Origin: Myotis daubentonii
Lineage: Eukaryota > Chordata > Mammalia > Chiroptera > Vespertilionidae
Direction of reading: 5' to 3'
Assembly (NCBI RefSeq): GCF_963259705.1
Contig: NC_081851.1
Coordinates: 15,164,145 to 15,228,144, forward strand
DNA: 64,000 bases
Position numbers and translations under genes: made by a program. Every line of letters begins with the position of its first letter. Positions within the stretch are counted from its first letter, which is position 1. Positions 33,401 to 45,400 of the stretch are shown here, one piece after another. Below the pieces are notes generated by a model. It did not search any database. It was not told the origin of the DNA and was given only the letters and a program-made list of their open reading frames with translations.

Positions 33401-36400
33401 TATAACGTGACGTTCTGTCCACAGATGGGGCCCCTGGATCCGATCTTGCAGGGAGGGGCAGGGCGGGTGGTGGTAAGGCAGGTAGGAGCTGGGTTTAAGA
33501 TCGGGCCCCGGGGCAGGTGGTCTCACACTCTCTGCCTCCTCCAGGCCCAGCCTTTGCCACTTTAGGACTTGGGCACAGCTTCTCGGGGTCTGGTCTCTCA
33601 CTTCTGCGGTGGTGGGGTGTGCAAAGCAGGTTTAGATGTTTCTGCTGCCTGATACATGGGGAAGGCTGACACCCCCAGAAAACTGAGGCCCATTGGAAGA
33701 ATAGCTATAAATCATTTCGTTCCATGCTGTACTCTGCTTCTGGACACTTGTCCATCCTGCCTTTCCCCAGGTCCTTCAGGGCCCAACTCACATGGCACCT
33801 CTGACTCCCCCTCATGGTATGATTCAGCTGACAAGTGTCTTTGAACACTTCTGGGGGCCCATGAGAAGAGGAGTGGCATAGTCCTGCCCTGCAGGAATAG
33901 CCTTGCGGGGGGCGGGCTCACAGGCCAGTTCAGTGTTGCCTCATAGTGGGCACTCTGGGTGCCCAGCATCTGACTCAGTGGGTGGGATAGAGTGGAGTTG
34001 AAGTCCTCAGAGTGGGCAATTCCGGCTGGGTTTTGAAGGCTGAGTAGGAGTTGGTTGTAAGGATGACTGAGAGGCTGTGCTATGGGATCCTTCAGGGCCT
34101 GAGAATATGGTGAGACTGGTAAGTACTGGTGGGTAGACACAAGATGAGAATTCTGGGGGCAGTGGCCAAGCGGGGAGAGATGGGCCTCCTTCCTGTAGAA
34201 GCCCCTCCATGAGCTCTGGCTCACAGCTCTGATAGTGGTTGGGGCTCCTTACCCACGCGGGCTCCTTAAGGATAAGGTGCAAGGCTGCTGAGGGCAGTGA
34301 AGAAACAGGACTGGACCTCTCCTGCCTGAATACAAGCCCAGCTTCACACCTGGCTGGCTTTGTGACTTGGGGTTCATTCCTTAATTGACCCGTCAGCCTC
34401 TTCGTGTGTAAGAAGGGACTGTCCCTGCCTGCCTCTGGGGGCTGTTGTGAAGAGTGAATGTGGCAGAGACAGAGTGCACCTAGTGCAGGGCCAGGAACAG
34501 GCAGGAAGGGGGCTGCGAGGTTAAGCCAGAGTCACTGACCAAACCCTTCCAGCTGCCAGGCTTTGACCAGAACCGTGTCCACTGGTGGTAGGTGCATGGT
34601 TTCCCCTCTACCGAGAATCCGGGGTTCTGGCCCGTGCAGGGAAATGAACACGTGATGGATAAGCAGGAGCTACTGGCCCGCTCCCAGGTATTCGAACCCG
34701 TGAGTGGGGCAAGCCTTGGAAAACAGCCCGCCAAGAGAAATGGGCATGTCCCCGTGGATGCATGCTTGCAGACTCTGAGTGCATTCAGGGGAGACTCAGT
34801 CGCCCTGAGACTGAGTGGCGCTGGGAGGGCTTGTGGGGGTGGGGTGGGACCAGAGATGAGGGGGATGAGCTGAACAGCTCCCTGGTGTGTGCTGGGCACT
34901 GGGACAGGAGTGAGTGCAGTGGACGCCTCCCGTGAGGTTGCCTGTAGGGGCCCCACCATTGTGTTCCACCCCCAGCATGTGCCTGGCACACAGAGGCCAT
35001 AGTACTGGTTTGCTTGTTGTGTCTTACAGACCCTCATTGCCGGGAAACTGCCCAGAGCTGTTGTTTCTCTAAGAGTAGGTGTGTGACATGTTCAAATAGG
35101 ACCTGCTATTGAACAAAAGCTCCTCTGAATTTTGTTCCATGACCCAGATCAGTGGAGTGACTGAGAGAGGCCTAGACTCGGCCCTCAAAGCCAGGACAGA
35201 CTCTCAGCCCCACCCCTTCCTTGTTTAAGAAAGTGGCTCAGCCACGTCCCACACCTGTCAGCAGGTGCACGCGTCCAACCACGGCGGCTGTACATGTCAG
35301 ACACTCCCACAGTGTTCCCTTCCCGAATTTAAATAGTGTCTTGCTGCGGGGATTTTTCCATCTGGCCTGGCCTAATGGAGAAGGGCAGGGGCTCAAAAGT
35401 GGAGACAGAGCTTCCCGAGGCAGCAGGGTCATCCCTAGGTTGTTGGTTTGGGCCCAGTGACTGGAAGAACTGTTGTCATGATCAGGGGCCTTAACCTGAT
35501 GGCTCTCATGTGTGTTCTTGCTGACCAGGTGCCGACTGGAGACGATTATTTTTCCATGGACACTGAGAGCCATCTCCAGGACCATTGGATTTGGTATTGG
35601 ATTGATAAGCTATTCGAGCGGGAGGAGGAGAATGTGCAGCTGAAATCTAGGCTGCACCACCTACAATTGGTAGGACAAGCTGTGGTCACCACGTATAGCA
35701 GAGATGGGGGCAGTTTTAGGTTCATGTTGTGCCCGTCTCTGATGTTCAGCTACTGGGTCGGTGCTGCTGCCAACACAGTGACGCTCTGAGGGCGGAGAGT
35801 CGCTTGCTAAGCTCAGTGGCTTGAGTGGGCACCACTGAAGCCTCCAACACAGAGAGGGCCTGATGCTGTGTTGCTTTCCTGTGAGGATGGAGGGGTTGGG
35901 CCTCTGTTGCAAAAAAGGGTCTCCCTGGCGTTTATGATGTGGGTTGAGCTGTGATGTGAGTCCCTACGGCCTTTCCAAGGCATTAGGCCTGCTAAGGGGC
36001 CACACCATAGCACTTGCTCTAAAGTCCTGCGCTGTACGTCACTTTGTTCAGACACCCCTCAGAGACCTCGGGTGTCTTCATCCCCTAGGTCACTGGGTCA
36101 GCATACCTTTTAGTGGCTGTAAGTCTCACAGCTGGGCCATGTACTGGAGTCATTTCTGTGCAGCTGTGTTTTTGGAATTGAGCAGGGGCATGGAGGACCT
36201 TCATCCTGAGGGAATGAGGACAGATGCACGGGGGCCGGGGCTTTTCCAGAGCGTGCCCCAGTCCACATCCTCACCCCCCACCCCCACTTCCTGCACTAGG
36301 CCCGGGACACAGACCAGAAATGCCTTGAGGAGCTGCGGGAAGAGATCATGGCCCTCAAGACTGCACAAGGGCAGAGTGTGGAGGAGTCCGCCCACCTGCA

Positions 36401-39400
36401 CTGGGAGCTGGAGCAGCTGTCAGAGGGTAAGCAGCAGCCCCTGGTGGCTGAGAGCCAGCCTGGCTGTGGATTCTCTCTTACCCAGGGAGCTGAGCCCTTG
36501 GCTCTGAAACTCATGTGTCAGCCCTTCCTCTACCCAAGTAAATAGGGTTTTATTGAAGGGCCATTTGGAACTGTGTCATTGCAATTCTCCCCAAGAACAT
36601 GAAGGGCCTGGCCACCTTGAGTCAGGCCGCGAAATGCGAAGGAAGTGCTGCCAGTTTTCTCAGCTTCCATTCAGCCAGTGCCAGGAGCTTCCAGATGACA
36701 GCACGCTGATGCCCAGGGGGGTCTTCGATCTGTCGGGGGAGGAGTGGAAGCTCGGGATGCAGGAGGTGTCCCCAGTGGTCACTCGCCTCCATGATAGTTG
36801 TACCCGGGGCATGGTTTCCTCCGTTGATTTCATCATCGGACAGATGGGTATGGTCTGCTCTCCGTCTTCCTGGGCTGGGGCTGCTCAGTGGCTGCTGTTC
36901 AGGGGACCCAGGCCTCTTCCACTCCCTCTGGTGTTGGCCCCCTCCCAGCCCCCAGAGGAGGTGAGGGGGTGGCCAGGAAACGTGGGTGTGGTGGCTGGCA
37001 GTGCAGCAGGAGCCTCAGCACCCGGCAAACAACAAGCCAGTTCCTGTGTCCAATAATAGCACACGTGCACCTGAGAGTGCAGGTTAGGGTTTGCTTAGAG
37101 CTCTGCAGAGCCAGGAGGGCCTTAGGTTGGTTTGGGGAGGGGCTGCTTTTTCAATTCTGAGCAACATTCCTCAGCGTCATGGAAAGGCTGTTGAAAGCAG
37201 CTGGGTATTCCTTCTCTTCAAGGCGTCCCATCCACTCCAAACCTAAAATCAGTTCACTGAACTGCGAGTCTGTGTGAGAAGTTAGTTCTTTCCTTGGTTT
37301 GGTGTCTCCCCAGTCCTGGGAATCCAGGCTCTGGGAGTTCAGGTTCCTGGGGAGCACACTGCCCCCTGGTGGGACACAGAAGTGGTGCCAGCTGGCTGGG
37401 CCTGGCTCAGACCAGATGTGCTTGTTAGAGACCAAGGTGGCTGATGGGGTTGGAAAGCCTCCCTGATCCAGATGCTCAGTGCAGCTTGTGAGGCCTTTCA
37501 CTGACTGACTTCTTCTTCGTGTTCCCAACTCCTACTGCTCAGCTGGCAGCTCACGAACAAAGCGTGAACATACTTTGTGTGGTTGGGGTGGTGGCTTCTT
37601 GAGTCAGAAAGGCCTGGTTTAAAGTCCTGGCTCCTATACGTGTTAGCCAGGTGACCTCTTCTGCACCTCAGTTTTCTTATCTGAAAAATGGGGGTAATGA
37701 AGCTGCCTCACAGGATTGCTATGGGTATCTTGTGAGAGGAGGCAGTGAAGCATTAGGCTGTGCCTGGCCCACGGGGCGCCAACAAAGGATCGCTGTTCTC
37801 CTCTCCCTTGTCTTATCCAAAGATACCCATTGCTCTGATTCTTGGGGTGCTCGTGAGCAGCCCTACTAGCAGTACAGTGTGATAAGGCTCCCAGAGCTGA
37901 GTGTGTGGCCTGGAGGGACAGGCGAGGGAACAACCCTGACCCCTCAGACAGTCATGTTTTCCTCCTGAACAAGCCCCGGGACTTTCCCAAAGTCACACAC
38001 CTGCTGGCGGCAGGGAGGGGCCGCGAACTCCCATTCTTCTCAGGTCTGTGCTCCCTTTCTGTTCCGCATTGAAGCTGTTTAAAAGCAAAGGAGGACATTG
38101 CCTTTTTCTACCTTATGTTTTCATCCCACTTAGAATTTTAAAAGCAATTTGGATACACTGTCTCATTCTCTTTCAATGCAACTGTGAAAGTACAAAATGA
38201 AATCTCTGACTGAAGGACCTTACCCAGAGATGGCGAGTACTGGGCATATGCGCCCCATAGCCTCTTCCACCCACAGACATGCGGTCAATGATCGTGTCCC
38301 CGCTACACCCTCGGCTGAGCCACCTGGATTCCCACCACTCTGAGTCTGGCACAGAGAGCTCACTCTCTTTGCCATCTCCGTTAGTCTCTGAAATCCTTGG
38401 CTTGACGGTCAGGTTAAAATGTGGCAGAAAGTGGTGCCAGCAATTCCACTGTCTTGAACGTTTGCATTGGCTCCTCTCTACCATCACCTGCTTTCTTCTT
38501 AAGCTCTGCTTGCTCCCCTAACAAACCCAGCTGAGCCAGCAGAGGGGCCATAACCGCCCGAGGAACCCTCAGGTGCAGACAGCAACAGCGCCCTGGGAAA
38601 AAGGAAGGGCACCCAGCTGACCATCCCAGACCCTCAAGCCTAGGGCTCAGGGTAATGGCTTTCTCAGCGCCGGGGGCAGAGAGCAGAAGCTGAGGCCCCT
38701 GGAATATGGGCTCTGACTCCACTTTGCTCTTCAGCCTCCAGCTGCTTCCTGAAGCTGGACAAGGAGAAGCAGAGCCTCCATGACACCGTCCAGGGGCTGC
38801 GCCACGCCTCCCTGGCCCTGCAGGAGAGCAGCCTCCAGCGCCAGGAGCTGGAGAAGGAGAACCAGCAGCTCAGAAAGCAGGTACCCGTGGGTGGTGTCCA
38901 GAACATACAGGCATGAAAGTGGCCAGGGGGAGCACCCAGGTGTCGGTGAGCATGCACAGTTGGGGGACAGGCAAAGTCCAGTGCAGCCACTGTTATGGTA
39001 GGGGGACAGGAGGCCTCCTGGAGAGGCGTCACGAGGCAGCATGAGGAGTCCCTGCAGCAGTGAGACCGCACACGATGGACCTCTGTGTGCCTCGTTGCCC
39101 TCATCTGTGAAATGGGGTTAGTGATGCACCCACCAGTAGGTGTGGTGAGGATGGTGTGAGTTAGTGCAGGCAGAGGGTCCATCCCGTGGTGAATGCCTCA
39201 TGGAAGGAGAGCAGCGCCCTGTTAGAAACCATCAGGCGGGCCCGGGAGAGAAGCAGCGATGGAAGACTCGCTCCCGTGTGGAGACCATGGATGGGCCGTT
39301 TCAGGGCTTGGCTGCTGGTGACAGGAGCGCAGTGCCCACTCTCTCCTTTCGGTCGAGAGGATGAGGAAGAGGAGATGGCTGGACTGCATTGCCTTTCTGG

Positions 39401-42400
39401 ACAAACCAGGTCTTCCCAGTAGCACAGTAGAACAGACATCTGGGAGGACAGACAGGCTTACCAGCCAGGTTCATCCTACAGTTACCAGGACCCCATTCAC
39501 ATGGCAAGAAGGGCCCTGAGAAGCTAGTGACGGCCTCCCTGTGCTGCTCATTCTGGGTCAGAGGGCCTCAGTCCATGTAGCCAACACGGGTGACACAGCT
39601 GCGTCACGGGCTCTGAGCACACCTTGACGGGTGCCCGGATTCCGGGTGAGGAAGGCGCAAGGTCACTCTTGCTTGCTGACCACCTGGCAGGACTGGTGCT
39701 TTCAGGTGTCTGGGTGTCTGTCCCGACCGGCCCAGGGGTCCTGCCAGCGTCATTTGCTGAGGCTGCCCTGGCAATGGAAGGGACGTGGGCTGCAGACCGG
39801 AGACCTGGGTGCCGCTGGTCACAACTCTGCTGGAACTTCATCTCTGGGTGAGGCTGGGACCGCCCCTCCTCCTGTGCAGTGGTTTCTCCAGGCCCCTCGT
39901 GGGGCGTCCGAGGTTCCGTGACTCAGGCTTCTCGTCCTTTGAGGCTCCGTGCGCCTAGCAGCAGAGCAGCGGCCAAGCAGCGTGTCCTCTCCCTGGGGGC
40001 CCGGAGGAAGGCCCTCCTCGTACCGCGTCACTCTGTGCAGCGCAGCTCAGGGAAAGCCACCAGACAGCCTGGGTTTTAGATTCATGTGGGCGGGCACAGT
40101 GAATGCCTCTGTAAATGGCAGCTCAACCTCTGCCGACATAGAAAGGCTTGACCTTTAGAAAGATGAGAACCTCCAATGGGGCGGGTCCTCAGGGGTGAGC
40201 TGCAGAGGCCTGCGCTGTAGCCTCTGGCCCAGCTCCCCGCAGGGCTGAGAAATGATCTCTGATGCTTCTCCTGCCCTCGGCGTCGACTCTGGTCCCTCCT
40301 CCGCACACACAGGACAGGTGGTGGCTGCCGCCTCCCCACATGACTCCTTAGCCCTGTCTCTCGGGTCCCATCCCCACTTCCTCTCCTGATCAGTTCCCTG
40401 TAGGACCCCAGGGCAGTCCTGCCACAGCCCTCAGAGACCTGTCTTGGCTCTGAGCCCCTGGTGGGAGGGAGGGGCCACAGTTCCCAGACTAGCACTGTCC
40501 CTTGTTTGCTGCCAGGAGCCCTGCGAAGGCGGCCCTTCTGCTCTCCTCCCTGTCCTGCTCAGCCCGCTGGGGCCTGGCTGCATCATGGGTCCTCCCTAAT
40601 GTTGGATCGATGGTGCATCTGGGCCATCAGCTAAAAACCACAGGGGACGTGGCCTGACATTGACCTCCCTGGAGCCAGGACAGGCCCATCTTGGACACGT
40701 CCAGACAACGTGGCCCTCTGGGAGGTGTCTGAGAAGAAGGGACCAGGGTCAGCCAGGACAGGCGGCTTGGAGTCCCAGGCCCCCAGTGCCAGCTCGGCTC
40801 TCCCACCACCCAGTGTCGCCCAGGATGTAGGCTCCCTTCGGTCTGTGTAAACCTTAGTTCCCGAAGTTCACGTCCTTCCCTGTAACTCATGACCTTTCTG
40901 TGGACCTTAGAGAGGGTGCGCCCCCCACCCTCACTTGGCACTGACATCCTCAGACTGCATTCCTCTTAGGAAGAGGGCAGCCCTTTGGGGCCTATCGTGG
41001 GAACACAAGCGCAGCACAGGGGCTGATGGCAGGCCCCTGGCACCCGTGTGCTCTGGGGACCTGGAGCCTCCACACAGGAGCCCGCGGCCCAAGCCTGGTG
41101 CTTTGAGGAAGACAGGAAACCATCTCCGCCCAGTGAGCTCTCAGAGTGGTTCTCAACCTTCCTAATGCCGTGACCCTTTAATACAGCTCCTCATGTTGTG
41201 GTGACCCCCAACCATAAAATCATGTTCATTGCTACTTCATAACTGTAGTTCTTCTACTGTTATGAATCGTAATGTAAATATCTGATATGCAGGATGTATT
41301 TTCATTGTGCGCGACCCACAGGTTGAGAACCACTGCCCTAGGGGAAGGGAGGGCCTTCAGGGAAGGACAGGAGTGAGAGTTCCAGTTCCATGGCAAACAG
41401 AAGCAGAGAAAGATGGGGGTGTCCAGCGGGTGGGGGGTGCTGGGGGGGCATGGGGCAATCACAGCTTCAGACAAGAAGCAGCCATGCCAGATATGCAAAG
41501 GTTGGACATAACATTCCTTTCACTGGGACAGATGGGGGGCAGCAGGGAGAAGGATTAACAGTAAGACAGGGTGGGGGGTGAACAAGGCAGGAGGTTGGGG
41601 GGCACACACCCCAGGCCCCGTCTGAGAGAGCAGGCCTGGGGTCGGCCCACTGCGGTGCGTTTGGCTCTGCCGCATCCTCACTGTGGGGCTCTGGGCAGAT
41701 CACTGGACTCCCTGGGCTGGTGTCCTTCTCTGAATGAGGGGGATTGACAGCTGTGCAGGGCCTTCCCCCTCAGGGCCAGCTCCAGAGCAGGCGCTGCCAT
41801 CAGGGCAGATGCCTGCTTCCTGCTGAGCCCAGACCTGGTGCTAGGAAGTGAGGCAGCGATCAGGAAGGAGAAGAAAGGTGTTCTCACTTGTGAGAAAGAC
41901 TCAGACACATAGCTCCTTGCAGCGCCTTTTGCTGTTGACCCTGGCTGGGTGGGGCTGCCCCGTCCTCGGTTCCCCATGTTGGGACAGGGGGCTGGGTGTG
42001 CCCACAGGGTGCTGTGAGGGCACGGATATGAGCCCCACTGTGCCTGGCCCTCCCCCTCATGGGGAAGAAGCTCCCTGCCTGATACTTCCTAGGAGTCTGG
42101 AGACAGTGCCCAGACCTGTGAGATAAAGGCAGGGCGGCCTCAGCCCAGGAAAAGTAGGCAGAGCTGGCATTAGAGCAGCGATCCTTCCAGGAGTTTGTCA
42201 ACCTGCCTGTACCAGGCCACCCCCAGCCCGGTGAATGGAGCCAGCTCTCGGTCCTGCTGCCCACTGGGTTGCAGGGTGTCTGAAGGTCCTGCCCCCAGAG
42301 GTTCTAGTCAGTGGCCTGAGGTCTCAGGTGTCTAAAAGCTCTGAGAGCCACCTGATCTGGATCGTGGGGCTCCTCTGTTTTAGCTTTAGAGCCATCATCC

Positions 42401-45400
42401 CAAACCAGCATCAGGGTCAAAAGTCAAATGCAGGCTCTTGGGCCCCAGCCCAGAATGACCATGTCAGAAGCTCTGAGGGTGGGAGGGGCCTGGCGCTCTC
42501 AGGAGGGGTCAGCTCTTGTTGTACCTGCCCCCTGCCAGGTGTGAGCTGAGCATGTCACCCTGACAGAAGCTGGCGCCCATGCCTGCTGCTTGCTGGCACT
42601 GTCAGTTAAGGACACCTGCTCACAGTCACATCGTTAGCAGGGAATGACCCTCTTCCTGTCCCCTGTGGTCATGAGTTTGTTGTCAGTGTGAAGGGACAGC
42701 AGCACGGGCCTCGCCTGAGAGTCGCACCTCAGGGCCCACCCTGAGTCTGAATCTGCATCCATCACGGTGTTCAGGTGTCAGGCACAGAGTGTGGGACGTG
42801 CAGGTCCAGGCAGTTCATGTTCAGGGAGTGGGCACTGGTGGTTCCCGCAGAAGAGCTCCATGTTGGGCCGCTGATTGGGCAGTCGTCCAGGCAGGACGGA
42901 GCTGGTCTGGCCTGGGCAGCAGTGGGGTGTGGAGGGGGAGCCACATGGGGAATGAGGACAGGCCTTGGTGGTCCATTTACTTGGAGGGGAGAGGAGGGAG
43001 AGAGATAGCAGAGGACCCCTGAGAGCAGCTGGATGAATAGGAATGTCACCAACTGGGTGAAGTCCCTGTAGGACATCCAGTGGTGGCTGCTGGCCCAGGA
43101 ATGTGGCCTAACCCTCAGGACAGTAGTGGACACGGCCTAAGACGGAAGCATTGAGAGTGAGCAGTGGAAAGCTGGGAGGGAAGCTGACCGATGGGTGTCC
43201 ATGGCCTTTTTCTCTACCATGAGCTGGAAGTGTACACCATGGGCTGAGAGGTGATGGTCCAGGGTATGGGGAGCTCACTGCACAACTAGACCTGACCTGG
43301 GCAGCGGCTCAGGGACGCCACCCAGGAGCCAGGCTTCTCCCTTCCTGCTCTGCAGCCTTGGCAGTGGCTGATGTACCTCCCCAGGAAGTGGGGCAAGAAG
43401 GTTTCCCTTGAGAAAAGGCCTGATAAAGTGTTCCGTGGGGCTGACAGGTTTCGGGTTTGCTTTAAAACACAGTTCACTCCTTGAAACGGACTTTTGCACG
43501 GGCTGGGTCTTTGGCTCCGCAGATTGAAGACTGGCAAGTCCAGATGGAAAGAGAAAAGCAGACCAGCCGGGATCTGGCGACTCTCTGTGAGGAGCTGGTG
43601 GAGGAGAGAGAACAGCTGCTCCGTGACATCGAGACCCTGAAGGCTGAGGAAGCCCAGGAGGTAGGCCCTCCCGTGCCATGCCTCCCCTGGCGCCCCTGCC
43701 TACAAGAGGGAGAGTCCAGGACCATAGGCTGTCCTGGGAATCCAGCAGTGATTCCCGGGTTACCAGTCTCTTCCCTCAGCTGCAGCTCACACCAGCAATT
43801 CCAGCCACAGCAGGGGCGCGGGGACAGATATTGCTTCCCAGGGACACTGGCAATCTTTTTGTTTTTTCAATCTATTTTTTATTTATTTCAGAGGGGAAGG
43901 GAGAAGGAGAGAGGGATAAATACATCAATGATGAGAGAGAATCATTGATCGGCTGCCTCCTGCATGCCACCTACTGGGATTGAACCAGCAACCTGAACAT
44001 GTGCCCTGACCGGTAATCGAACCGTGACCTCCTGGTTCATAGGTTGATGCTCAAGCATTGACCCACACTGGCTGGAGATCACTGGCCATCTTGTTTATGA
44101 TTGTCATGACTTGGGGGAAGAGAGGGGAGGTGCTCCTGGCTGTGCTCCAGGCTGTGGTGGGAGAGGCCAGAATGCTGCTAAATGTCCTGCAGCTCATGGG
44201 ACAGCCCGTAGGAAAAATATCCCCCTTCAAATGTCCAGCTTCACACTCAGAGCCCTGGATAACCTCCAGGGTCGACCTGCCTCACCCCACAGGAAGTCCT
44301 AGGGTAGGCAGCTCAGTGCTGGGGCAGCGGCTCAGGGACGCCACCCAGAAACCAGGCTTCTGTCTTCCTGCTCTGCCAGTCTTGGCAGTGACTGTAGTAC
44401 CTCACCAAGAAGTGGGCAGGAAGAATGTGGAGTGTGAAGAGACAGAGGGAAGACCTCCCGGGATCCTCTGTGGACATCTCATTGGCCACACCTGACACAT
44501 GACTAACCCTAGCTGCAAGGGAGGCTGGGTATCAGGTACTTGAGTTCTTCAGCCTCTCTAGTATTGCAGAAAAGGGGCTTGGGGAGGTGCTGTGTAGACT
44601 TAAGAGGCATGCATCTACCCTCCCCCAATATGGCTTCCAGTCTAGGAGGTGGAACGACAGGTGACTTGAGATGTGTGCTATTGAGGGAATATACGTGGGT
44701 CCAGGGAGAGTCTTATTAGGTGGAGGACATTTAGAATCATGGTGCAGGGCTTCCCTGAGGAGCTGTCAATCACACTGAGCCCTGGAGGATGAGAAGGAGC
44801 CAGTGATGCTGGAGGCCGCGGGTGGAGGCAGGTGAGCATTCACAGCAGAGGGAAGATCATGTGCAATGTCTGCAGGGAGAGTGGCGTGAGGGGCGGCCAC
44901 AGAGGTGGGCGGTCAGCTCTCGAGCCACTGTGAACCAGGGTAAAAAGCACCAAGGAAATCACTTTCATTGTTTAAAAGAAGATGTGGTTTTTGTTTCTAA
45001 GTCATTTGGCTTCTGTGAAAGTGTTTAGACTGGAACTGTCTGGGTGGGGATCTCCGTGCCTTCACCTTCTGTCCATATTAGGCCTTTGGGAAACGTTAAG
45101 ACGTCCTTTGGGTCCATGATGAAATGGGCATTTCAGGCCTACACTTTAGGTCTCCAATTTGGACCGAAATCACGCCTGTGTCATTTCCATTGTGTTTTCC
45201 TGCAGTTCAAGGATCTTAAACAACTGGTGCGTTCACTGCGGGATAGTTCACAGACCAGCAGCAAGGCCCGCATGAAGGGCCAGAAGACTGAGAAAAAAGT
45301 GCTCCTCCAGACGGTGACGGACACCAAAAGGAAAGTGACCATGATGGAGTGGGAGCGGCGGCAGCTGTGCCGGGACCTGGAGCAGGTGAAGGCGCAGGCG

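Larger units (their letters stand above)
38881..43522. other. intron 8
   Basis: 4.6 kb without a recognised exon. It holds the MIR remnant, the SPIN-like copy near 41145-41335 and one copy (43301-43410) of a ~105-bp duplication. Many short GC-rich frames occur on both strands and none is supported. Confidence 0.55.
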
